Below, piece after piece: positions 10,877-22,482 of a stretch of 64,000 nucleotides of DNA; position 1 is the first letter of the stretch; each line of letters begins with the position of its first letter. The notes under the pieces are model-generated. The model was given only the letters and a program-made list of their open reading frames with translations, ran no database searches and had not been told where the DNA came from. The DNA is from Cryptomeria japonica (Eukaryota > Streptophyta > Pinopsida > Cupressales > Cupressaceae). The DNA is taken from the NCBI RefSeq assembly GCF_030272615.1, contig NC_081414.1:662978438-663042437 (forward strand), in the 5' to 3' direction. Both the position numbers and the translations under genes were made by a program.

Positions 10877-13800
10877 CTAAGTTTTTACCGGTGGAGGTAA
10901 GACTTCAAGCTGATCTCTGAGATACTCAAAAGTTTCCTTAGGCAAAGGTTTTGTAAAAATATCTGCAAGTTGTTCTTTAGTATTCACATAAACTAGTTTT
11001 ATCTCATTTTCTTCAACTTTTTCCCTTAGAAAATTCAGTTTGATAGAAACATGTTTTGTTTTAGAATGTAATACTGTATTCTTAGATATATCAATTGCTA
11101 CAGTGTTATCACAATATATAGTAATAGGTTCCTTGCATTTTACCTTTATGTCTTTCAACATTTGCTTAAGCCAAAGTACCTGTGTACAGTTTGTTGCTGC
11201 TGCAACATATTCTGATTCTGCTGTTGATAAAGATGTACAACTCTGTTTCTTACTTAACCAAGAAACTAATCTCTTTCCAAGAAAGAATGCTCCTCCAGTG
11301 GTGCTTTTTCTATCATCCACATCTCCTGCCCAATTTGCATCTATGTATGCATATGGATCAAAATTTTCGTCTTTAGGATACCATAATCCAAGATTTGTTG
11401 TGCCTTGTGAGTATCGGAAAATCCTTTTTACTGTTGATTCATGATTTTCCCTAGGATTACTTTGAAATCTAGAAACTATACATACTGCATTCATAATATC
11501 AGGTCTGGTTTGTGTCAAATACAGTAATCTTCCTATCATAGATTTGTATCTAGTTGGATTAACAGGTGTAGATTCATCCCTTTTAGATAATTTGTCATTT
11601 GTAGTCATAGGTGTGTTTACCAGTTTAGAGTTTTCCATCCCAAATTTCTTAAGTATTTCTTTCAAGTACTTAGATTGACTCAAGAATATGTCTTTATCAG
11701 TCTGTAAAATCTGCAATCCTAAAAAGAATTTTATTTCTCCGATCATAGACATTTCAAATTCATGCTACTTTTTAAGAGAAAATTCTTTGCATAATCCATC
11801 TTCTCCTCCAAAGATTATATCATCAACAAATACTTCCATAATCAAGATGTCATCATTAGTTACTTTGTAATATAAATTGCTATCTGCATTTCCTTTAGTA
11901 AAACCAATCTTTAAAAGATACTTATCCAATCTTGCATACCAAGCTCTTGGAGCTTGTTTTAATCCATACAGAGCTTTTCTTAATCTGCAAACCATATCAT
12001 TGTCATCTGTCAAGGGAAAGCCATCAGGTTGTTCAATATAGACTTCCTCTTCAAGATCTCCATTCAAAAATGCACATTTGATATCCATTCGATAAACTTT
12101 GTAATCCTTGTGAGTTGCAAAGGCCAAGAATAATCTAACTGCCTCAATTCTGGCTACCGGTGCAAAGGTTTCATTGTAATCAACTCCTTCTTTATGAGAA
12201 TATCCCTTACACACTAGTCTTGCTTTATTTATGACAACCCTACCATCTTCATTGAGTTTGTTTCTAAATACCCATTTGGTTCCAATTACATTTTTATTTT
12301 TAGGCCGAGGAACTAATGTCCAATTATTATTTTTCTCAATTTGTCCTAATTCTTCTTCCATAGCTTTAATCCAAAATTTATCTTCACATGCCTCATTGAT
12401 AGATAATGGTTCAATTTGAGAAATAAGACATACCTCTTCATTTGCCAATCTTCCTCTTGTCATGACTCCTTTAAATTTGCTTCCAATTAATATGATCTTT
12501 AGAATGATTTAGTCTTACATACCGGGGTGTCTTAGTCTGTTGTTGCTCTTCAATAACTGTGGAATCCTCTGATGATGCTGGAGTAACTGGATCATCATTC
12601 TGTACCAGTGGATTTACTGTTGGTTCATTTGTCATAATTTCTGTTACCAGTTCAGAGTCTATATACCTTGAAGTTCCTCTAAATTGTTCATCAATCTTTA
12701 CATTTGTACTCTCAACAATTTTTTGCAATCTTTTATTAAAACATCTATATGCTTTACTCTTAGATGAATAACCAAGAAATATTCCTTCATCACTTCTAGG
12801 ATCAAACTTGCCAATATACTCATCTCTTCTAATATAACATTTACTTCCAAAATTTTTGAAATACTTAAGAGTAGGGGTATTACCAAACCATAGATCATGA
12901 GGGGTCTTACCAGTTTCACCTTTGATGTGAACTTTGTTGAATGTATAGACAGCAGTGCTTACTGCCTCTCTCTAGTACACATGTGGTAGATTTGCTTCTG
13001 ATAACATACTTCTTGTTGCATCCAAAATAGTTATGTTTTTCCTTTCAATGACTCCATTCTATTGTGGTGTCTGAGGTGCTAATAATTGTCTTTTGATTCC
13101 ATTTACTTCATAGAAGGTATTAAAATCTCTAGATGTGAATTCTCCTCCTTGATCTGATCTTAAACATTTAATTTTTTTACCGATTTCATTTTCAACCATT
13201 GCTTTGAATAGTTTGAACTTCCCAAGTGCTTCTGATTTTTCTCTGAGAAAAGTAGCCCAACACATTCTAGAATAATCATCAATAATTAGCATGAAATATC
13301 TATCACCTTGTAAGCTTTTAGTTCTAGCTGGACCACATAAATCAGTGTGAATTAAATCAAGAGAATTATTGGATTTTTTAGGAATACTTTTGTAACTAGC
13401 TCTAACCTGTTTTCCAAATTGACATTCCTTGCAAATTGTATTCTGAGGTTTCATAATTTTAGGTAGATCTCTAACTGCCTTAGAAGTACTGATTTTTACC
13501 ATGCAATCAAAATTTACATGACATAGTCTTTTATGCCATAGCCAACTTTCATCTATATGAGCAATTAAACATGCCTTTTCACTGTTATTCAAATGAAAGA
13601 TATTACCTCTAGTCTAATTACCGGTTGCAATTTCCAAACCAGTTCTATTCATGATTTTGCATTTTCCATTTTTAAATTGTAACTGAAAACCTTTCTCAAC
13701 TAATTGACCGACACTTAAAAGATTATGTTTTAATCCTTCAACATAGTAGACATTGTCAGTGTTATGTTTACCATCAAGAGATATTGAACCCTTACCTTTG

Positions 13801-15033
13801 ATTGAACAGGCTTTGTCATCTCCGAATCTTACTAAACCTCCATTGTATTCCTGAAAGTTCAAGAATTTACCTTTGTCTCTAGTCATGTGATGTGAGCATC
13901 CTGAGTCAATAATCCTTTCATCCTTTGATTCAACTTTAGCTGCTAGGGCTTGTTCTACCGGTTGAGAAATAGGTACCGGTTGATCTTCTGTTATAGCAAC
14001 AAAGACCCATCCATTGTCTGCTGGATCCTCATCAGAATCATCAGTCACACCTTCATCAACAATGTAACAAGATTTATCTTTGTTTTTCTTAAATCTGTAT
14101 CTCTGATATTCAGGATTAGGTTTTTATGTCCTTCGAGCTTCTTCTCTTAGTCTAGCATGTCTTTCAGGGCATCTTGAAGCCATATGACCAATCTTATTGC
14201 AATTGAAACATTTAAAGGGTGCTTTACCTTCATACTTACTTCCAATTGGACCTTTTGGCATTTTTCTTGCAAATAGTGCTTCAAGTTCTTCAAGCTCTTC
14301 ATTTTCCTTCCTGGTTTCTTCAAGTTCTCTTGCATAAAAGGCTCTCCAGTCTGATTTGTCGAAAGATGGAGCAGATGATGTTCATGCTTTGAAGGCCAAA
14401 TCAGTTTTTATAGTAGCAACAAGAACAAATTCCTCAATTTCAAAAGATGAAAGTTTTTCAATCAATGTATCCCTAGTTATTGATGTATTAGGCATTGTTC
14501 TCAACTCATTTATAGCAGTAACCTTCATTTTGTATGCCGGTGGCAAACCTCTTAAGATTTTTGAAACAATATCATCTTCACTCAAGGTTCCTCCACAACA
14601 TTTGATACCCAAAACAATTTCATTTACTCTTTCCATAAAAGCAGAAATCCTTTCATCTTCTTCCATTTTTCAAATGTTCATACCTGACTCAGAAGCTTTC
14701 AAGTTTTGCAATTTTGACTATGGAATCCCCTTCATTCAGTGTTTCCAAATGATCCCAAATAGCTTTTGCAGTGGATCTATTTGATAATCCCATGATTTGT
14801 TGATCTGATAATGCACTCAAAAGTGCTTCTCTTGCTTTGCAATCATTTTCTTCATCTTTAGCTAAAGTAATGGGAGCAGTTTGACCAGCTACAGCAGTAG
14901 TATAACCATTCTTAGTAACTTCCCAGATGTCTTTACCAATGCAATTCAGATGTGTCTCCATTCTGATTTTCCATATCCCATAGTTGGTTCCATCAAGTTT
15001 ACGACTATCCTTTCTGAAATAACTAGTAGACAT
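10877..15033 (-). pseudogene. Copia Gag-Pol polyprotein with scattered stops
   Basis: The start MSTSYFRKDSRKLDGTNY (15033) begins a UBN2-type Copia gag. A CCHC knuckle (CFNCNKIGHMASRC) lies near 14170-14215 and the protease site IIDSGCSHHMT near 13880-13915. Integrase has the GAG-pre-integrase motif WLWHKRLCHVN (about 13525) and the D,D,E core: LIHTDLCGP (about 13340), RSDQGGEF (about 13150) and GVIERKN (about 13045). RT includes WKAMEEEL-like entry residues, ALYGLKQAPRAWY (about 11950) and the catalytic FVDDIIFGG (about 11815). RNase H ends with TKEQLADIFTKPLP near 10940. Stops at about 14662, 14385, 14127, 13613, 13058, 12973, 12470 and 11764 split it. At least two sit at conserved Gln/Trp positions, suggesting C-to-T decay. 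It would have made an approximately 1,350-residue polyprotein for reverse transcription and integration. Confidence 0.9.
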
Positions 15034-15076
15034 TGGATCTCCTCAAGTTGTTAAACTTCTGCAAAAAAAGGACTAG

Positions 15077-15088
15077 GCTCTGATACCA
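15077..15088 (-). other. PBS (initiator tRNA-Met) of the 9484-16150 Copia
   Basis: Minus strand TGGTATCAGAGC, two bases inside the 5' LTR. It is the standard plant Copia primer site complementary to the 3' end of initiator tRNA-Met. Confidence 0.93.
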
Positions 15089-15090
15089 AT

Positions 15091-16150
15091 TGTAGGTCCC
15101 GAAGACAACTGAGAGGGGGGGGGGGTGAATCAGTTGTCTAATAAATTCAAACCAAAAACTTATTAACCAACTTAATGCTTTATACCGGTAAGATAGTTAA
15201 ATATGTCGGTAAACAGTGTTAACAGAAAATTGCAGTACCGGTAAGAATTAATGCATGAAACATACGTACAAAGTCATCCACAACACATGACACCAATATT
15301 TGTATCTGGAAACCCTATAAGGGGAAAAACCACTGTGGGAAACTTTACCCACAATCAGATGATACTACTGCAGATAGTAAGTGTACAAAGAGGGGTCTGC
15401 ACATGCAGAAAGGCCAACAGCCTAGAGCTCACTACTCAATCACAAATGGGAGTCACACTGACTATAGTTGGATGGTTAAATCCAATGAGAATGTACTGCA
15501 CAAAATAGCATCTTCATATGCTGGATTCATTACCGGTGTAATGTTGATATGCTTCTACAAAAACCTAGCTTCACCTTCAAATGATGTCTTCATGTATATC
15601 TCTGTTTGATCTCGCATATACCTTTCCTTAAATATTTTTCACATTCCACACTTGATCTTACAAATAAGATCTTACATTTATACCATACCCTAAGACCAAT
15701 TTTAGTAGGTCGACTCTACAAGATATTACAATAAAAACATTTTACAAATAATACAATATCTGATGCAATAACTGATTGAACATGTCAGCTTAATGCATTT
15801 ATAACAATAATAAATCATCTCCATAGCGTGTCATGCTGATCTAGAAAAGATAAACCTACCGGTGTAACCCTAGATAACCTGGACCTATTTGCCGGTAAAA
15901 GCAAATATACAAATAAGAATATACCAATGATTATTACTTCAAAGTAAAGTGTCCACATGATGTCTTCGATATTACCAAGTGTCTTCTATGTCATTTCAGG
16001 TACCGGTGAACATTATATCCTACCGGTTGACTAGATACCGGTAACTGTTTGCATAGTTTACTATTTGCCGGTGAATGTTGCTGGATCACCAAAGTAGGTG
16101 TATTTAGCAGGTGTTGACATCAATGACAAAACCATACCAAAATACCAACA
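15091..16150 (-). repeat. 5' LTR of the 9484-16150 Copia
   Basis: 1060 bp, colinear with 9484-10530 with only scattered substitutions and a short indel (extra CATAGTTTACTATTTGCCGG-type bases near 16050). It carries the same G run (about 10) at 15115. It is followed by TSD TATTG at 16151-16155. Confidence 0.93.
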
Positions 16151-16970
16151 TATTGATCATACACATGTTCATATGGAGGAGGTCTATAATGATGCTATGT
16201 ATATGGACCACTTGGTATAGAGTCATGGTGAGGAATGGAATATCTGCTTTGTCCTTGTATACCATACTCTATAGGCATGTCATGAGTTTGTTCTAGTGTG
16301 TTGCCCCCAAATTTGATGCGGGGTTTCCTTGTGTCCAAATTTTGAGCATGCCTTTGAATATCCAATTGCCTTGGTGGTTGATCCTTAGCATTGGTATGTG
16401 ATTGAGCATATTTTCTGCATAAGACTTCCATAATGGTCTGTGAAGGTGAGTATCATATGCTTGACCATGTGTATGTGGGACCTCTAGTTTTTGAAACAAA
16501 GATGATGGTGATTTAGGAACCATATGTGGTCCTCTATTGCCTCCACTATTAGGCCTCCTTTGATCCATGTTGAGGTGAGATTTTTGCAAAGGTCGATTTT
16601 CCATTATTTGAGACATGTCAAAATCATGAGGGATCTTGGCTCCACTTTGTGCCATCACTTGTAAGAAATATTGTCTATCCCTTCTCATTTTTTCCTCAAC
16701 CAATCTATTGAAATGGGGATCCATAATGGTGTCTTCCACTTACGCTAAATATACAGAAAAGTTGTCCATATTGTCATTGTGTGTATCATTGTTGTTTGTA
16801 GTGTCCATGTTCTCAATATTTGGAATGCTTCTATAGGCATCCATGTCAGCTAATGTAGTATGATCAGAATTGAAAAAGATATCATTGTCAAACTCATAGG
16901 AACTCATGTTTGCAAACTCTTGAGCCTCTTTAGTTTCTCTCCTAGATTTTTGGGAATGGGTTTCAACCAT
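16151..16970 (-). pseudogene. Gag N-terminus of the Tat-like element, part 1
   Basis: On the minus strand MVETHSQKSRRETKEAQEF starts at 16970. An Asp/Asn-rich low-complexity stretch follows (16760-16870), then a basic helix (HFNRLVEEKMRRDRQYFLQV) and a Gly/Pro/Asn linker up to the Copia insertion. One in-frame stop lies at 16740, and the frame changes near 16430-16290. I infer the start from the first Met after the leader and the absence of coding upstream. Confidence 0.6.
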
Positions 16971-17464
16971 GAACTAGGTCTTGACCAAGATGTGTGAGAC
17001 TAGATGAAAATGGAAAGAGTGTGGAAGACCAAGAGTTGGATGGAATGTAAATGAATCTAAAGTGTTCTTGCAATGTCCAAAGTGTAAGATCAAGTATGTA
17101 TGTAGTAGAGTAGGTGTGGCTTCCAAAGAGATGATAGTTTCTCTTGATGAGTTAAGTTGACCTTGACTCTAAGTAAGACTAAATGAGACCCAAAGGTGAT
17201 AGACCTTGATGAGGGACCACTTAGCAAAATGTTGTTGTATGTAGTGTGTTGACAAAGTATGATGAGGATAAGAAAGTGACCTTTTAACTCAAGTTTAGAC
17301 AAATGTGTATGTAATGTAAGGTGTAAAGCAATGATGGACTTTGTGAGACCCAGAAATAGGTTGAATTTTAGATGAAAACCCAAAGAGATAGCCTAGGAAG
17401 CTCAATAAGTCTGAAACTGACTATTCCTTGTTTGCTGGATTATGAAAGTTTTCAATTCTGAACA

Positions 17465-17690
17465 CAGACGTGCCTGTATACTTCACAGACGTGCTCAAAT
17501 GACACGAATGCTATTCTATCAGACATAGATGCACTTAAATGACACAGACGTGGTTCTGTCAAACACAGATGCATTTCTGAGATGTTGTAAGTGCAATGTT
17601 ACTCAAGAGAACACAGACGTGTTTCTGCCCTTCATAGACACGGTTATATGACACAAACGCAGGTCTATCAGACACAAACACATTTCTAAA
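17465..17690. repeat. CACAGACGTG-type degenerate array
   Basis: About ten copies of ACAGACGTG, ACAGATGCA or ACAAACGCA-like units at 20-30 base spacing, separated by variable sequence. The same motif is inverted inside the PMD intron. Confidence 0.65.
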
Positions 17691-18874
17691 AATTTTGTGC
17701 AATTTTTCTAATCTGTGAAGTGACTTCTTGTGACCAAATCTAAATGTTTGACTATTTTTCATGACAAGAGGACACAATGTTGATGAGGACTCAATGTTTG
17801 CAAGTGTTTAGACTTAAAATGACTCAAAGAAAAGTGCGTTGTTTGATGTAAAAATGTTTTTCATACACTTGAAGACACAAAAGACACAATGTTTTGATGT
17901 TTGGTCTTGAATATTTGAATATTTAAAATAAGTCAAGCATAATTCTTATGGTTGGCCAGGACAATAGTTGTTGATTCCCACATGAAGCTATGCTATCTAG
18001 AGTGGATACTTAGATGCTTGACCCCACTGGCTCCACCCTTGGCACTCACTTCTCGGGGCAGCCAAGCATCAGTCCCCACGAAAACTCCTCGTGGTGAACT
18101 TTGTATCTCTACTAAGAACCATATGTGTGTGGGTCACTCCAGAGGTCCGACCTCCTGTGCCAACAACTAGAAGGATTTTGGCTTCTAAAACAAAAAGGTG
18201 CTAGTAAGGGCATTCACTCATGTGACCATACATGTGGCACTTTTAGCTCTATAAATATTGAAGGCTCCCAGCCAGTAGGGGTTACGCCCTACAACTGATC
18301 AAATAAATTTGATCAAATGGGTTTATGGGGAGACATAGTGTCGGTATGAACTTATTAGCACACGTTATCCATAGTTTTCACCATGGATACAGTTGTTTAT
18401 AGTGGTTTGGAAGGGGTGGGTTTTCCTCGCTACCACTTGGGTTGTTCTCTCCTCACTAGTAGTCCTAATGACCATAGGGGAGACAGGCCCTCTAAAGATG
18501 AAACAAAAAGAGCCTATTGCCCAAGACACAAAAGACAAAGGTTCAATTTTAGTGCACCAATTGAAGTGCTTGCTAGTCTATGAAAACAAGGCACAAAATA
18601 AAGATCAAAAACCCTTGCCAAGGCCCTGCAACAAAGATCTATTAGTAGTTTGGATTGTTTCAAATGATCACCCCTTCTTGCATGCACACAAGTTAAGTAA
18701 ATTTTTAGATCCAAAAGACTTTGTGAAATAGGGGCCTTCAACAAAATGATTTTTCTTTCAAAACAAGTTGCACCAAATTCGTTAGCTTGATCCGGAGATG
18801 TTAGTTCAAAATAAACCAGATCTGAAATTCAAATGATAAAAAACTAGATCAAAGAAATCAAAATGCAACAACTG

Positions 18875-19140
18875 CACGCAGACGTGGTTACCAGAAACAC
18901 AAATGTGATTAGATCTGAGATAGACGCAGTTCCTAAACATAGACGTGATTAGAGCTGACACAGATGCGGTTCCGAAACATAGACGCACCTGAAGGCTTCA
19001 CAGACGCGACTAGGGAACACAGACGAGTTTCCTAGAATTTGCAAAAAAATAAAAAAATGTCAAAGGTGCAGATGCGATTCCAGAAGTCACAGATGCAGCA
19101 GAAAATCAAAAACGCGATCCGAAAGTACGCAGATGCGAAA
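18875..19140. repeat. CAGACGCG-type degenerate array
   Basis: About ten copies of CAGACGTG, AGACGCAG, AGATGCGGT and related units alternating with A-rich spacers. It lies within 400 bases of the 5' LTR. Confidence 0.65.
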
Positions 19141-19226
19141 ATATCAAAATATTGTTGGAAATGTCAGATTTGTAACTTCAAAAACACAAAATCTGCAACA
19201 AAAGATGTTAAATGCAAAAGGGACAA

Positions 19227-19246
19227 GGGTCCCACCGGGCATGCCA
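19227..19246 (-). other. Candidate primer binding site of the Tat-like element
   Basis: Three bases inside the 5' LTR the minus strand reads TGGCATGCCCGGTGGGACCC. It begins TGG as a site pairing with a tRNA CCA end should, and it is not the initiator-Met type. I cannot name the tRNA. Confidence 0.6.
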
Positions 19247-19249
19247 AAA

Positions 19250-19975
19250 TTTATACAGTGAAAATGGATAACAACAATATTGAAAGACTAAATGAATTCA
19301 ACCACAAAACCCTAGCCTAACAACAACAAAGATCCACCATAACATATGAAGATTACCTAAGACAATGCAAATCAAATGAAATCACAAAGATTATACCATC
19401 ACATGTCCAATAGGGTTTGAATCTCCATTCTTCCTATCTCCATTGATCTTGCTTGATATATTTGCTCTCAGATTTTATATGTGCACAAGAGCTCAACAAA
19501 GAATGGAAATGTGGTTGCAAGTAGGATCACATATGAAAGTTCAAAAGCATAGTGTAGTCGAGTAATCAACGGGGGTTGATAATGAAGGAAGCATCTCCTT
19601 ATATAGAAGACACCATAAGAAATGGAGGGATAAGATTGAGAGGTGTAAAAGATAAATGGTTGGCTATGATTAGAGGGTAGGTAGAGGAAATAAGAAAATA
19701 ATGAGAGGGTAGGTAGTGTAGGAATTAAGAGATGAATGATATGTGTCATTGGTAGAAAGGTTAATGAATTAATTAAATAAATAAAGATTCATTTAATTAA
19801 TAGAAGAAGTGGGATCAATTAAATAAATAAGAAATTTATTTAATTTAGGAAAAGGATAATTGAAATAAATAAATGTATTTATTTAAATGAGAAATAAGGC
19901 TAGAAGAGGGTAAATGAGTTAATTAAATAAATAAAATATTTATTTAATTAGACAGGGCAATTTTAGGTGTCTACA
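19250..19975 (-). repeat. 5' LTR of the Tat-like element
   Basis: 726 bp. On the minus strand it starts TGTAGACACC at 19975. The terminal CA expected at 19250 has mutated. TATA box (CTATATAAGG, minus strand) at 19597-19606. It lacks about 50 bases found in the other copy, in a TTAATTAAATAAATAAA-rich stretch. It is followed by AAAAC (TSD). Confidence 0.9.
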
Positions 19976-20640
19976 AAAACAAATGGGAAACAAAACAATT
20001 GAGTGAAATCAAAGTTTGCAACAAAACTTGAGCCACAACAATGGCTACCAAAAATACATAGACGACTCCCAGCTCACGATGCAACACACACACATAACTA
20101 TAAATTTTCTAACACAACACCTGAAGTCAGTAATAACATGAATGAATTCACCTAGAAAGGCTCATTACAGATAAAAAGAACAAGCAAACACAAAGCAATG
20201 CACAAGCACTGAGAAGCATTGTCATGAATGACATACACAAGGAAACAATACTGTAAAATAAAACTAAACTGGCATTGCATAGAGTATAGTTTCCCCAAAT
20301 ATTATTATATCTAAAACTATACATTTAACTGTATCAAATGAACAATATCTACCTAGCTTCCCTCAAGCAAGAGCAAACACGATGCAGACACGGGAAAAAA
20401 GTTCAAAACCAAAAACAAGAGTTGCAAACCCAACCTGAAACCTACGTGAAGGCAAATGAAAGCTAATGAAGAGCTCCAACAACTCCAAACAACTAACAAG
20501 CTCAAGCCCAAAACCAATCTCCAACCATGCCAAGAGAAATTTACAGAGAAGACAAGAATTGCAAAAGAAGCCATAAAATATCATGACAAAACAATTAAAA
20601 ATCAAAAGCCATTAACCAAAAACCCTAGTTGTTTTTCTGG
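19976..20640. other. Sequence flanking the Tat-like element; no gene
   Basis: A-rich sequence with no credible ORF on either strand. It was probably contiguous with 850-1359 before the Tat-like insertion. Confidence 0.4.
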
Positions 20641-21334
20641 CCAATGAGATTATTTCATTTTGAAATAGTCTCATTCCCATACTTAGGGTTAATAATATAT
20701 TCCCATTGAATTTTCAAATGGGATTTAAAAAAAAAAAGGAAATAAATAATATAACAATATTATATTAGCATTATGAGCGGGGATTTAACTTATGTTTTCG
20801 CCCAATAACCACATTAAAATATTTACACTTATAAATAAAACATTGACCAAAATAAAATAAATCAAGAAGGAGAAAAGATCACAATTAAATAATCAAGGCT
20901 TCCTTAAAAATAATTTAACAACAACATTAAATAATAATTAAATCAAATAAAGAATAAATTAAACATTAAATAATTAAAATAACTCTAAACAATAAATAAA
21001 CATTAATAAACAAATTAAACAATTAAATTAATATTATAACTATTAAATCACCAATTAATATTAAAAAAATTAATCTAACATTATTATTCACATAAACAAT
21101 TAAATCATACCATGAACTCACAACCAAGGTGACCAATTGACAAACTGCCAACACGCACACACAAGTGACCGCCTAGAGATAGAGTGTGTAAGGGGAACCG
21201 ACGTCAACTCTAGAACCACATATTACCATTGGGATTGAGACACACTCACACCTGTAAAGCCAAGGGAGCTCGCACTTGGTTACCCAAGAGGAATAAATGC
21301 CTAGTACTTGCAAGTCCTACAACCATAGATAACA

Positions 21335-21369
<35 letters not shown>

Positions 21370-21809
21370 ATAGGCAAGTGGAAGAATATCGCAACGACAC
21401 ATCTTGCTTGCAATGAGTGATGTGATGATGATTCTCCACAAAGATAATCGAACAATATAAAAGCAATAATTATACATCTCATCATCATATATAATTAAGG
21501 ATTAGGGTTAGTACATCTAATCATCATCAATGCATAATCAGTGTAACTCATCAACACATATGAATACATGTAAAATCCATCGAGTAATATAATTAGTAAG
21601 ATAACATCATCACAAGATAGCATGAATCAACATAGTATCTAACATCATGCTAATTAATTGAAACATATAAAGAGTCATAACTGATCATGAACATAATCCA
21701 TAGCATCAATAAGTCTAATTAAGTCTAAACATATCCATCATGCATAAGATAAAGGTCTAAACATGTCTATCAAAATGTAATGAAAGCCCAATCAAGGGTG
21801 GACACTACA
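20641..21809 (-). mobile_element. Gypsy LTR fragment (minus strand), left limit uncertain
   Basis: On the minus strand an LTR-like start TGTAGTGTCCACCC lies at 21809, preceded by GGGGTGAATG, a plausible polypurine tract. The stretch around 21240-21320 (CCTGTAAAGCCAAG ... CTAGTACTTGCAAG) matches the arrangement at 415-470 and its plus-strand relative near 42690-42760. It therefore belongs to the same broad LTR family as 1-849. The left end is a guess. Confidence 0.45.
21337..21365. repeat. (AC)n microsatellite
   Basis: About 14 uninterrupted AC units. Confidence 0.95.
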
Positions 21810-22467
21810 CATTCACCCCTTGGCATTTACACATTCACCATGTGGCATTTGCATTTACACTACATGTCCTAAATAGGTTGATGCACACTCTTATATGAGG
21901 TTCTATATACTTGAAACCAAACATCACTTGCACACACACACGAGGATGATTAGAACTAGCTAAATACATCTAGACTATTCCTACTCTCCTACCCAACATG
22001 GATCACCTAGAAAAACACATCTAGGGTCGAGTACCTATGTCCTCTCTCATCATTTTTCTCATGGATGATATAGAAAAACACATCTAGGGTGTATTTAGCT
22101 CCTCTCTTCTCTTCTCATCAGCTCATAGCTTTGCTATTTGTAATTCATGGATGATGTGTGATTTTCTCTTTTATGTGATCACTTGTGTTCTTGAGATGAA
22201 ATTTTTCAAGAATGATATTAGTGGTTGAGGCATTTCAATTATCGAGGTCTCTTCAACTAGTTGACTTGAGGTCTTGTTTTTAGTACTAATCCCTTGTGTT
22301 ATGTGTCCTTGCATATGATTGTGTGAGTTAAGATTGTAATATTGGGGGCTTGGTTCCTCCAAAATTAGTGAAGTCTTATCTCCTTGTGATTGCGCTCCTA
22401 TTTTCTCTTCTCTCTCATCTCATCTTTCTACTTTACCTAGAGTATGATCATAAGATCATACTACACT
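21810..22467 (+). other. 3' internal remnant of a plus-strand Gypsy element
   Basis: Non-coding sequence leading to a PPT and LTR. It contains two copies of AAAAACACATCTAGGGT (about 22012 and 22074). No domain survives; the element's 5' part is missing from the window. Confidence 0.4.
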
Positions 22468-22482
22468 AAAGTGGGGGCTAAA
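22468..22482 (+). other. PPT of the plus-strand Gypsy remnant
   Basis: AAAGTGGGGGCTAAA directly precedes the LTR start TGTAGCGTTG, as expected at a 3' LTR. Confidence 0.7.

Larger units (their letters stand above)
9484..16150 (-). mobile_element. Near-complete Ty1/Copia retrotransposon inserted in the Tat-like gag
   Basis: Direct LTRs (9484-10530 and 15091-16150) enclose an initiator-Met PBS, gag-pol and a PPT, all on the minus strand. TATTG at 9479-9483 and again at 16151-16155 is a perfect 5-bp target duplication. Excising the element rejoins the host gag frame around its Asp-Gln-Tyr-His-Pro junction. The coding region keeps every Copia domain in order (Gag, zinc knuckle, protease, integrase, RT, RNase H) with about ten stops, most explained by C-to-T changes. 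It is younger than the Tat-like element that holds it. Confidence 0.95.
16971..19226 (-). other. Long 5' leader of the Tat-like element
   Basis: No open frame with recognisable domains. It contains two arrays of degenerate CACAGACGTG/CACAGACGCG motifs (17465-17690, 18875-19140). A GC-richer block (17960-18740) includes a plus-strand TATA-like CTCTATAAATATTG at about 18250. Long untranslated leaders are usual in Tat elements. Confidence 0.55.
1360..19975 (-). mobile_element. Non-autonomous Tat-like Ty3/Gypsy retrotransposon with antisense PMD gene
   Basis: An 18.6-kb minus-strand element (about 11.9 kb without the nested Copia at 9484-16150). It is bounded by two copies of one LTR and flanked by GAAAC/AAAAC. 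In its own direction it reads 5' LTR (19250-19975), candidate PBS (19227-19246), a 2.2-kb leader, gag, protease, a spacer, an antisense plant-mobile-domain gene (2475-5375, plus strand), PPT and 3' LTR (1360-2137). No RT, RNase H or integrase could be found, so movement would have needed enzymes supplied in trans. The first 500 bp of the LTRs differ at about a dozen sites by eye, so the insertion is fairly young despite many stops. Assignment to the Tat group rests on gag-protease character and the antisense ORF; it is a family judgement, not a tree. Confidence 0.85.

Noticed and set aside
18246-18262. TATA-like CTCTATAAATATTG as a gene promoter
   Set aside because: No plus-strand coding region follows; I keep it only as a note in the leader entry.
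18383-18744. Overlapping ORFs in the GC-richer leader block
   Set aside because: Present on both strands with no domain; lies in the untranslated leader of the Tat-like element.
20353-20647. Hydrophobic ORFs on the minus strand and a shadow ORF on the plus strand
   Set aside because: Low-complexity composition, no domain, no conserved context.
849-21809. LTR starts at 849 and 21809 as the two ends of one minus-strand Gypsy element
   Set aside because: After the start the sequences differ strongly (TACCCCTCCTTG against TGTCCACCCTTG and beyond), too diverged for an LTR pair of one insertion.
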